DNA of 35,566 nt. Origin: Planctomycetota bacterium. GTDB lineage: Bacteria; Planctomycetota; SZUA-567; H5-PLA8. This document shows positions 16,059 to 23,091 of the stretch, one piece after another. The translations under genes and the position numbers were made by a program. The stretch is from the NCBI GenBank assembly GCA_026692735.1, contig JAPLOD010000576.1, positions 1-35,566 on the forward strand, written 5' to 3'. The notes under the pieces are model-generated. The model saw only the letters and a list, made by a program, of their open reading frames with translations. It did not search any database and was not told the origin of the DNA. How positions within the stretch are numbered: position 1 is the first letter of the stretch; every line of letters starts with the position of its first letter.

Positions 16059-17375
16059 ATGCGGTGGCGATTGGTTCTGAGCGGAGCGGTGCTTGGCGTG
16101 CTGGCCCTGAACGGCGGCATTCCGCGGAACGTCGGGGCAGCAGACGAGACGGCCCCGAAGGCTGCCGCGACGTGGGACGATCTGCCGCCCGTTCGGCCGG
16201 GCGCGGGAGACTGGCCCTGGTGGCGCGGGCCAAACTTCGACAGCATCGCGGCCGCGCCACAGCGTCCGCCGCTGCGCTGGAACGCGACGGAGAACGTGAT
16301 CTGGAAGGCGGACGTGCCAGGGCGCGGGCACAGCACGCCGTGCATCTGGGGCGGCCGTATCTTCCTTCCGACCGCCGACGACAAAGCCCAGGCGCAATAC
16401 GTTCTGTGCTACGACGCCAAGAACGGGGAGAAGCTGTGGCAGACGCAGGTCCACAGCGGCGGCTTCATGCGCTTGAACCCGAAGAACTCCCACGCGTCCT
16501 CCACGCCGGCCTGCGATGGCGAGCGCGTGTTTGTGCCGTTCATCGTGCAGGGCGGCATCTGGCTGACAGCGCTGGACCTCGAGGGCAAGATCGCGTGGCA
16601 GAAGAAGCTCGGCGCCTTCCAATCCATGCACGGCTTCGCCGCGTCGCCGGTGTTGTACCGGTCGCTGGCGATCGTGGTGGCCGACCACTTGAAGGACAGT
16701 TACATCGTGGCGCTGCATCGCCGGACGGGAGAGGTCGTGTGGCGGATCAACCGCCCCGACTACAACCTCGGCACGTACGCGAGTCCGGTGGTGGGGCGCG
16801 TGGCCGGCCGCGATCAACTGCTCATCCAAGGGCCGAACAAGGTGTTCAGCTACGATCCCGGCACCGGCAACCTGCTGTGGACGTGCGACGGTCCGAGCGA
16901 GTCGGCCTCGGCGACGGTGAGCTTCGACAGCGAACTCGTGTGGGCCGCGGCCGGTTTCCCGAAGCGAAACCTGCTCTGCATCCGCGGCGACGGCAACGGC
17001 GACGTGACCAAGACGCACATCGTCTGGAAGAAAGAGAACAACATGACCTACGTGCCGTCGCTGCTGCTGGCGGATGGGCTGCTGTACATGGTTGCGGACG
17101 AGGGCAAGGTCACGTGCTTTGAGGCAAAGACGGGCCAGGTTGTGTGGGAAGGCAAGTTGCGCGGCGCGTTCAGTTCATCGCCCGTGCTGGCAGGCGGGCA
17201 CATTTACGTCGTCAACGAAGCCGGCGTGATGTTCGTCTTCAAGCCTGGCCGGACGTTCGAGCTGGTCGCCGAGAGCGATCTGGCCGACGGCGGCTTCGCG
17301 ACGCCGGTGTCCTGCGGCGGACGCATCTACCTGCGGACCCTGCATCGTTTCTACTGCCTCGGAACGCCAAAGTGA
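16059..17375 (+). CDS. Secreted PQQ-like (BamB-type) beta-propeller protein
   Basis: 438 residues. The signal peptide is about 1-28 (MRWRLVLSGAVLGVLALNGG), followed by the planctomycete-style GDWPWWRGPNFDSIA start of PQQ-like repeat proteins. The rest is an eight-blade-like series with blade-closing motifs such as LCYDAKNGEKLWQTQV, LDLEGKIAWQKK, LHRRTGEVVWRI, YDPGTGNLLWTC and FEAKTGQVVWEG. These proteins are related in fold to BamB and quinoprotein dehydrogenases, but the catalytic Asp/Glu and PQQ ligands of true dehydrogenases are not evident, so an enzymatic role is not claimed. Start: the ATG at 16059 has GGCGGAGG (16043-16050) eight bases upstream and gives a proper signal peptide; the ATG at 16038 lacks such a site. 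It converges on the MBL gene. Confidence 0.88.
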   Translation: MRWRLVLSGAVLGVLALNGGIPRNVGAADETAPKAAATWDDLPPVRPGAGDWPWWRGPNFDSIAAAPQRPPLRWNATENVIWKADVPGRGHSTPCIWGGRIFLPTADDKAQAQYVLCYDAKNGEKLWQTQVHSGGFMRLNPKNSHASSTPACDGERVFVPFIVQGGIWLTALDLEGKIAWQKKLGAFQSMHGFAASPVLYRSLAIVVADHLKDSYIVALHRRTGEVVWRINRPDYNLGTYASPVVGRVAGRDQLLIQGPNKVFSYDPGTGNLLWTCDGPSESASATVSFDSELVWAAAGFPKRNLLCIRGDGNGDVTKTHIVWKKENNMTYVPSLLLADGLLYMVADEGKVTCFEAKTGQVVWEGKLRGAFSSSPVLAGGHIYVVNEAGVMFVFKPGRTFELVAESDLADGGFATPVSCGGRIYLRTLHRFYCLGTPK

Positions 17376-17405
17376 TACGCGCGTCGGCTAGCTCCGCACC
17401 GCGCC

Positions 17406-19448
17406 TCACCGTTTGGCGCCGGAAACGTTCACGATAACGTCAAACCATTCGCCGTAACGCTGGCCGTCAAGCGTTACGTCAAAGGCGACGATATGCACGC
17501 CCGCAGGGGCTGAGTCCGCGGCCTTCAGACGCAGCGGAACCTTCAGCGTGGCTTCGCGCTCAACCGTGCCCTCAAGGAGCGCAGGCTCGGCGCTGAGACC
17601 GTCGGGCGCGTGGATCACGATGCGGTGCTGCTGCTGCCGTTTGCGGAAGTTGCGGACGTGCAGCGTGAAGTCCGCGGACTGGCCCGGCGCGACGGTCAGG
17701 CGGTAGGGTTCAGCGCGCACCCAGAAGGGATCGTACATGTAGCGGTAGTCGTCGAACGTACTCAAGCCGCGGAAGGCGTCGCGCAACTTCGGAGCCCAAT
17801 CGCGCAGGCGCTTGATCATGTCCGCGGGGCGGTCCATCACGAAGGAATGCCCGCCGATCAGCAGGTCGGGCTTGAGGCGGTGCAGATAATCGGCGGCGTA
17901 GATGTAGCCTTCTTCGAGAATGCCGCTGTTGCGCGCGACGACGGCTTCGTGGCCGGTCTGCGCGGGATTCGACGGATCGCCGAAGACGTTGTCGCCGGTG
18001 AACGCCACGCGGCGGCCGTCAATCACGCCCTGCACGCACAGGCCGAACTCAGTCTGCCCCGGCAGCCAGTCCACGGTGAGGTCGTAGCCTTCCCAGGAGA
18101 GCTTCTCGCCGGCGCGGAAGGTGCGATCGAAGGCAACGGAGTCAATCCCGGCGCCGTAGCTCTCGATGAGCGCGCAGTAGTCGTAGCGCAGCGGGAACTG
18201 GAACTTGTCGGCGATGGTGTCGAGCGTCCAGAGCCTGGCGCCCCACTTGTCGCGCAGGTGCGGGGCCTCGAGGGCGTGGTCGCCATGGCAGTGCGTGACG
18301 ATGGCGGCGTCAATCTGCTTGAGGCCGAGACGTTCCTTCATCAGGGAGAGCGTCTTGTCGAGGAAGGCTTTGTCGAGCAGGCCGCAGTCAACGACCAGCG
18401 CGTGGCCGCTGTCGGCGAGCAGCAGCGTGAAGTTGGGCCAGAACTCAGGCCCTTTGAACTTGAAGAGATGCGGCGTGGTCTGCCAGAGGTTGGGCACAGC
18501 GGTCGGCTTCGAGACCACGTCTTGCGTGGCGGCGCCAAACGTGCTGACCTCGTAGCCGCGCACCAGCAGCGCGGCGAGTTCGCGCAGCTTCTTCTGGTAT
18601 GTCTTGAGCTGCTTGCGCGGATCGCGGATGACCGGGCCGTGCGCGGGCAGGAGGAGCGCGGGGTCGTGGCATTCGAGCACGCTGGCGCTGTTGTGCAGAG
18701 CGTAGATCCCCGCGGCAAAGCCATAATCCCATTCGGTGTCGAACCAGTTGTGCATGACGGCGCCGTCGAGCATCACGTCGCCGCTGAACGCAAGCCAGCG
18801 CTCGCCACGCTTCAGAAAATACGACATCGAGCCGGGGCTGTTGCCGCGCGTGTCCAGGCAGCGGAATTCGTGGCCGCGCCACGCGAAGTCGTCCATGGTC
18901 TTGAAAGCGCGGTCGAGCGGGACCGGCTGGAGCGGCGGGCGCACGTAGCTGGCGCCGTGCACGGTGAAGGCATCGCCCAGCGAGGGCTTCATCTTGCGGA
19001 AGGAGGCGGGCTTTTCAAAGAGCGCGCGTTCCACTTCGGGCGCGGCGATCTTCGCGTTCCATGATTTCAGCTTCGGGAAGCCCTGACACTGCTCCCGGTG
19101 ATGATGCGTGAAGAGGACCCATTCGATGCGCGACACGCCGATGTCGCCGAGATGTTCAAGCACGCTGCCGTCGCCGAGGTCAATCAGCAGCGCGGCGTCG
19201 CCATCCTTCAGAACGTAGACGTTGCAGGTGTCCGTCCACGCAAAGAGGTCGGGTTCAACCTGGCGGAAGGCAGTCTTGGCGCGCATGGGGGAGGTGTCCG
19301 TGTCCTGGGAACAGCATGACGCAGGGGCGAGCAGGCCGAGGGCGAGGAGCAACACAGTGCGGACGGTGAGATGCGGCAGGGACAGCGGGCGGCACGGATG
19401 AGCTTCGCACATGAGTGGCACAACCTTAATGGCACAAGCTGCAATCAT
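17406..19448 (-). CDS. Secreted protein with two metallo-beta-lactamase-fold domains and a C-terminal beta-sandwich
   Basis: 680 residues. A signal peptide (about 24-45, TVRTVLLLALGLLAPASCC) may end at a cysteine, but the lipobox is poor. Domain 1 (about 70-280) has THHHREQ (H115, H117; the usual Asp-His is Glu-Gln), GNSPGS (the usual His is Asn), GD at 223-224 and H270. Domain 2 (about 338-560) has the canonical THCHGDH (386-391), FTGDNVFGD and LIGGHSF, but PGQTEF where a His is usual. A beta-sandwich of about 110 residues follows (VAPGQSADFTLHVRNF ... IVAFDVTLDGQ). The fold hydrolyses diverse substrates; none is evident. Start: the ATG at 19448 has GGGAGGA at good spacing. It is the last gene of a tight operon, 21 bases after the GH4 gene. 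Confidence 0.88.
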   Translation of the reverse strand: MIAACAIKVVPLMCEAHPCRPLSLPHLTVRTVLLLALGLLAPASCCSQDTDTSPMRAKTAFRQVEPDLFAWTDTCNVYVLKDGDAALLIDLGDGSVLEHLGDIGVSRIEWVLFTHHHREQCQGFPKLKSWNAKIAAPEVERALFEKPASFRKMKPSLGDAFTVHGASYVRPPLQPVPLDRAFKTMDDFAWRGHEFRCLDTRGNSPGSMSYFLKRGERWLAFSGDVMLDGAVMHNWFDTEWDYGFAAGIYALHNSASVLECHDPALLLPAHGPVIRDPRKQLKTYQKKLRELAALLVRGYEVSTFGAATQDVVSKPTAVPNLWQTTPHLFKFKGPEFWPNFTLLLADSGHALVVDCGLLDKAFLDKTLSLMKERLGLKQIDAAIVTHCHGDHALEAPHLRDKWGARLWTLDTIADKFQFPLRYDYCALIESYGAGIDSVAFDRTFRAGEKLSWEGYDLTVDWLPGQTEFGLCVQGVIDGRRVAFTGDNVFGDPSNPAQTGHEAVVARNSGILEEGYIYAADYLHRLKPDLLIGGHSFVMDRPADMIKRLRDWAPKLRDAFRGLSTFDDYRYMYDPFWVRAEPYRLTVAPGQSADFTLHVRNFRKRQQQHRIVIHAPDGLSAEPALLEGTVEREATLKVPLRLKAADSAPAGVHIVAFDVTLDGQRYGEWFDVIVNVSGAKR

Positions 19449-19469
19449 ACGGCGTTCCTCCCAAGTGAT

Positions 19470-20843
19470 CTATGACTGAAAGCGCGGGAGGCAATGGCGA
19501 TTGGCGGCAAGGAGCTCGTCGCAAATCTTCTCGCCTGCCGCGACCGACGGGCAGGAGAGATCGGAAAGGTACGCGGTGAGCGCCGTCTTGCGGTCGCCGG
19601 AGAGCGCGGCGTCCACATAGAGTTCCTGAGTGTGGACCCAATGGCTGACGACCGCCGCGATGCACGAAGGCAGCGGGCCGACGGCGCACGGGTGCGCCCC
19701 GAAGCTGTCGAAGTACGTCGGCACTTCGACGCAGGCGTAGTCGGGCAGATTCGGGATATAACCGCGGTTGGTGACGTTGACGTGGAAGGTGTAGGGCGCG
19801 CCGGCCTGCAACGCGCGGATGATCCCAACGACCTGCTGCTCCTCGCGCGACGCGTCGGCCAGGTCGGCTTCGCGAGGAGAGAGCTTGCCGTCGGCGACGG
19901 CGCGGGCCAGTTCCATGAACTTCGCCGTGGCCTTGCGTTTCCAGTCCATGTTGAAGAGCTTGAGGCCGAAGGCTGCGTAGTCTTCGGGCCGGCGGAAGAG
20001 ATGCGGGAAGAATTCGGCCACGTGCGTGTCCCCCGGCCCGGGGAAGAGGCCGAACTGTTCAAAGAGCCGATGCGAGAACGGTTGCACGCCGTGGAACGGC
20101 TGGTCGGGCTTCTTCTCGAGACCGCCATACTTGCGCAGCTCGCGTTCGAAGGCGCCGGCGTCGCGGCCGGCGACCTCGGCGACCTTGGCGCGCACCAACG
20201 GGCAGGCGTCGCGGCCTTTCCACTGGAAACCCAACGCCCACATGCAGTGGTTGATGCCGGACGCGTAGACCGCGGTTTCGGCCAGCGGCAACGCGCAGAG
20301 CGCGGCCAGGTAGCGGCGGATCAGATCGGCGCCGACGCAGAGGCCGAAGCACTGGATGCGCGTCTCGCGGTTGACGGCGCGGCAGAGCGTGGACATGGGG
20401 TTGCTGTAGTTGAAGAGGATGGCGTTGGGGCAGAGGCGTTCCATGTCCTGCGCGATCTCGACGAGGACAGGAACGTGGCGGAGCGCCCGCGAGAAGCCGC
20501 CGGCGCCGACGGTATCGCCCGTGGGCTGCAGCACGCCGTGCCGCAGCGGGATCTGGAGATCGTTCTCCCAGGCGTCATCGCCGCCGACGGAGATGGTCGC
20601 GGTCACGTAGTCGGCGCCGGGCAGAACGTCCTTGCGGTCAGTGGACGCTTCGACTTTGGGCCCCTGTCCGCGGGACTCGATGAGCTTCCGGCACAGCCGC
20701 GTGACGAAGTCCAGGGTTTCGGGGTTGATGTCCACGAGGCCCAGCACGCCGCCATCCAGTTCGCGGCAATCGAGGATGCCGCGGACGAGCGACGCCGTGA
20801 ACATGCTGCTGCCCGCGCCGATCAAGACGATCTTCTTAGCCAT
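19470..20843 (-). CDS. Glycoside hydrolase family 4 protein (NAD-dependent alpha-galactosidase/6-phospho-glucosidase type)
   Basis: 457 residues. GH4 enzymes cleave glycosides by transient oxidation at C3 with NAD+ and a divalent metal. An N-terminal Rossmann motif IGAGSSMF (8-15) binds NAD, VDINPETL follows, and the family motif NYSNPMS (145-151) is present. The metal pair is visible as Cys169 (FGLCVGA) and His199 (GINHCMW). Further blocks VNVTNRGYIPNLPDYACVEVP and GPLPSCIAAV fit the C-terminal domain. There is no signal peptide, so it acts in the cytoplasm on an imported sugar. The start at 20843 is followed by MAKKIVLIGAGS with no extra residues. It lies 10 bases after the MttB-like gene and 21 before the MBL gene. 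Substrate specificity, including phosphorylated versus free sugars, cannot be settled by eye. Confidence 0.93.
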   Translation of the reverse strand: MAKKIVLIGAGSSMFTASLVRGILDCRELDGGVLGLVDINPETLDFVTRLCRKLIESRGQGPKVEASTDRKDVLPGADYVTATISVGGDDAWENDLQIPLRHGVLQPTGDTVGAGGFSRALRHVPVLVEIAQDMERLCPNAILFNYSNPMSTLCRAVNRETRIQCFGLCVGADLIRRYLAALCALPLAETAVYASGINHCMWALGFQWKGRDACPLVRAKVAEVAGRDAGAFERELRKYGGLEKKPDQPFHGVQPFSHRLFEQFGLFPGPGDTHVAEFFPHLFRRPEDYAAFGLKLFNMDWKRKATAKFMELARAVADGKLSPREADLADASREEQQVVGIIRALQAGAPYTFHVNVTNRGYIPNLPDYACVEVPTYFDSFGAHPCAVGPLPSCIAAVVSHWVHTQELYVDAALSGDRKTALTAYLSDLSCPSVAAGEKICDELLAANRHCLPRFQS

Positions 20844-20853
20844 AGCTCCTCCG

Positions 20854-22263
20854 TTAACGCTTTCTCGCCGCGCGCCGTTCGGCTTGGGCGTAGATGCGGT
20901 TTACTTCGGCCTGCACTTTCGGCGGCAGGGCGAAGTTGTGCGAGGCGATGAGCTCCTTAGCTCGCGCGATCGCGAGCTTCTCCACCGACGGCTCGCCGGC
21001 CGCGCGCCACTTGCTGACGCCCATGCGGCGGAACAGGCCGGAGCTGAACAGGCCGCGGAAGGTTTCGAGCGTGGTCGGGTGCGAGAGGAATTCGCCGCCC
21101 CGCCCCACTTCCGCGATGGTATCGAACGACAGCCCCTCCCGCTCGTCCCACCCGATGCCGCGGACGATGTGCGTCAGGAACCGCGCGATCTCCTGGTCAA
21201 TCACGAAGAGGGCCGGGCTGAAGATTTCGTCCATGCAGAGCTGCCCCGCGCCCAGACAGAAGCGTCGTTCGCCGGCAAACGCCAGCGTCAACAGGTAGGC
21301 GGTGCGTTCGAGGATCGCCTGCGCGTCACAGGACCTGGCATTGCACTGCAGGAAGTGGCCCGGCTTGGGCCGGCCGTAGTAAAACGCGTAGACGTCCTTG
21401 AGAAGCAATTGAACCAAGATGTGGTCCGGCGACGAGTAGACCGTGGTGAGGTCGCGCATGTCAAAGAGATCGAGGCGGAACTGCGGATGGCAGGGGATTT
21501 TCCCCTGGCCGATGATGCGCGTCAACGCATACGCGCCGAGCGCTTCCGCCGCCGCCTGCACCAGGCCGCCGGGCATGAACAGCGGCGCGGTCAGGCCGGC
21601 CTGCGGAATCGGCGCGGCGGCGGCCGTGAGGCGCATATCGGCGCGGTCCTTGTACGTCCAGAGCTGTTCCAGGCCCAGCGGGTTAGCGCGCAACGGCGAA
21701 ATGAGGAACTGGACTTCGAGGTGATAGCGCCGGCCCGCAGCCTGGAACATGCGGACGGCGTATTCGAGCGTTTCGGCGTCGGCGAATTCCATCTGCGAGC
21801 CGTCGGTCTCAGTCAGCTCCAGGCCGGCTTTTTCGAGAGACAGAATCTGCAGCGGCGGCGGCACGTCGTGCGGGTACACGGGGCAGATATGGCCGGCGCG
21901 CGCGGCGTGGACCAGCTTGAACATCTGGCGCACGTCGGCACCGGTGGAAGGCCTGACGGCGCCAGTGTCCATATCGGCGATGTTCAGGCAATTCCACGGG
22001 CCGGTGATGGTGATCTCGTCACCGAGGGGTTCGCCGGCGTTTTCGCGACGCGCGATGGCCACGAGCTCGTCAACGAAATCGGGTTTGAAGCAGACGCGGC
22101 CGTGATCAACGCGAACGCCCGGCGTGGCAGCGGCGGCTGCGAGCGTGCGCGGGTGCTGGCATTCGATGCCGAGACGGTCGAGCACGCGCAAAACTTCGGC
22201 GTGCAGCATGCGGAGGTCGGCGTCGGTCAGGCCGCCGCGGAGATCGAAGCGGATACGGCGCAT
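20854..22263 (-). CDS. Trimethylamine methyltransferase family (MttB-like) protein, non-pyrrolysine
   Basis: 469 residues of the MttB superfamily, a TIM-barrel family that moves methyl groups from methylated amines to a corrinoid protein. N-terminal helices LTDADLRMLHAEVLRVLDRLG open the protein; ITGPWNCLNIADMD, LTAAAAPIPQAGLTAPL and the GHFLQCNARSCDAQAI block are family-like, and the C-terminal SHPTTLETFR and MGVSKWRAAG closely resemble MttB homologues. No in-frame amber codon interrupts the gene, so it belongs to the large non-pyrrolysine group (some act on glycine betaine, carnitine or proline betaine). Start: the ATG at 22263 has GGGAG six bases upstream; the frame extends further but only antisense to the next gene. 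No corrinoid protein or reductive activase is nearby. It heads the operon with GH4 and MBL. Confidence 0.9.
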   Translation of the reverse strand: MRRIRFDLRGGLTDADLRMLHAEVLRVLDRLGIECQHPRTLAAAAATPGVRVDHGRVCFKPDFVDELVAIARRENAGEPLGDEITITGPWNCLNIADMDTGAVRPSTGADVRQMFKLVHAARAGHICPVYPHDVPPPLQILSLEKAGLELTETDGSQMEFADAETLEYAVRMFQAAGRRYHLEVQFLISPLRANPLGLEQLWTYKDRADMRLTAAAAPIPQAGLTAPLFMPGGLVQAAAEALGAYALTRIIGQGKIPCHPQFRLDLFDMRDLTTVYSSPDHILVQLLLKDVYAFYYGRPKPGHFLQCNARSCDAQAILERTAYLLTLAFAGERRFCLGAGQLCMDEIFSPALFVIDQEIARFLTHIVRGIGWDEREGLSFDTIAEVGRGGEFLSHPTTLETFRGLFSSGLFRRMGVSKWRAAGEPSVEKLAIARAKELIASHNFALPPKVQAEVNRIYAQAERRAARKR

Positions 22264-22425
22264 GGCAAACTCCCGATGAGCCACGGATGAACACAGATTA
22301 CCACAGACCCGAGAAGGTGGAACGGCGGAAATTCCCAAAAACCTCTGGGACACCGAGCCGCTGAGGTTTAGACAACAATGTGCGTTCTGTGACAGCGGCA
22401 GGCGAGCAATGGAAGGGGGATTCCG
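22264..22425. other. Divergent spacer with GATGAACACAGAT phrase repeat
   Basis: 162 bases between the MttB-like and malectin genes. 22275-22309 carries the GATGAG/CCACGGATGAACACAGATT/CCACAGA phrase related to those at 5081, 26679 and 30141. The remainder must hold both promoters, but no convincing -35/-10 pair is visible. Confidence 0.5.
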
Positions 22426-23004
22426 ATGAAGAGAGCATTGCCGGTAATCGTGGCGCTCGTTGCGATTGTGGGCCTGTCGGGCTGCGGCCCGAAAGAGGAA
22501 TCCGTCGAGATGACGCTCACGAATCCCATGAAGTGGGGCTACGTGGACGGCGAGGTAACCACGCGGCCCGACCACGAAGTGAAGAACACGAAGGACAAGG
22601 CCATCTACCTGCACGAGCGGTACGAGCTCACAAAGTACCGCATCGCCGTGCCGAACGGCAAGTGCACGGTGAAACTGCATTTCGCCGAGACGTACGAGAA
22701 GATCACCGAGCCCGGGCAGCGCGTCTTCACGGTGAGCATCGAAGGGAAGCCAGTGCTGGTGGACTTCGACCCCTTCACCGAGGCATGCAAGCAGCAGTTC
22801 GCCGCGGTCGTGAAGGAGTTCAAGAAGGTGGAGGTCAAGGACGGCGAACTCACCATTGAGTTCCAGCCGAAGGTACAGAACGCAATGATCAACGGGATCG
22901 AGGTGCGCGGTAAGAACGACTTCGAGCTGCGGATCAACTGCGGAGCCGACGCGGACTACACGGACAAGGCAGGCCACGTGTGGAAGAAAGACCAGGCGTT
23001 CTAG
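22426..23004 (+). CDS. Malectin-domain lipoprotein, apparently truncated in a second malectin domain
   Basis: 192 residues. The lipoprotein signal is VGLSGC, with Cys20 as the lipidated residue, so it is membrane-anchored and faces outward. Residues about 36-160 match the central and C-terminal part of a malectin carbohydrate-binding domain (WGYVDGEVTTRPD, RYELTKYRIAVPNGKCTVKLHFAET, GQRVFTVSIEGK, INGIEVRGK) but lack the family's opening strand. That opening strand (LRINCGADADYTDKAGHVW) appears instead at the C-terminus, and the frame stops eight residues later. Either a two-domain protein is cut off in the second domain, or the single domain is circularly permuted. A 14-base tandem repeat begins four bases after the stop. 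The ATG at 22426 has AGGGGG upstream. A glycosidase gene follows 87 bases on. Confidence 0.8.
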   Translation: MKRALPVIVALVAIVGLSGCGPKEESVEMTLTNPMKWGYVDGEVTTRPDHEVKNTKDKAIYLHERYELTKYRIAVPNGKCTVKLHFAETYEKITEPGQRVFTVSIEGKPVLVDFDPFTEACKQQFAAVVKEFKKVEVKDGELTIEFQPKVQNAMINGIEVRGKNDFELRINCGADADYTDKAGHVWKKDQAF

Positions 23005-23007
23005 CTG

Positions 23008-23069
23008 TTGGCTATTGGCTCTTGGCTATTGGCTCTTGGCTATTAGCTCTTGGCTATTGGCTCTTGGCG
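23008..23069 (+). repeat. 14-base tandem repeat, four full copies
   Basis: The unit TTGGCTATTGGCTC starts at 23008, 23022, 23036 (one change, TTAGC) and 23050, with a partial fifth copy at 23064. It fills most of the gap between the malectin and GH42-like genes and directly follows the point where the malectin domain is cut off. Confidence 0.95.
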
Positions 23070-23091
23070 AGATACACGGAGGAGGCGGACC

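Noticed and set aside
19494-20951. 485-codon plus-strand frame opposite GH4
   Set aside because: The GH4 frame carries all family motifs on the minus strand, so this is its shadow.
20854-22263. Pyrrolysine-containing MttB
   Set aside because: No in-frame amber codon occurs inside the gene, so it is a non-pyrrolysine homologue.
22264-22977. Extension of the MttB-like frame to 707 codons
   Set aside because: The added part is antisense to the malectin lipoprotein and reads as non-coding; a good ribosome site sits at 22263.
23008-23069. CRISPR array
   Set aside because: The 14-base units are directly adjacent with no spacers; it is a simple tandem repeat.
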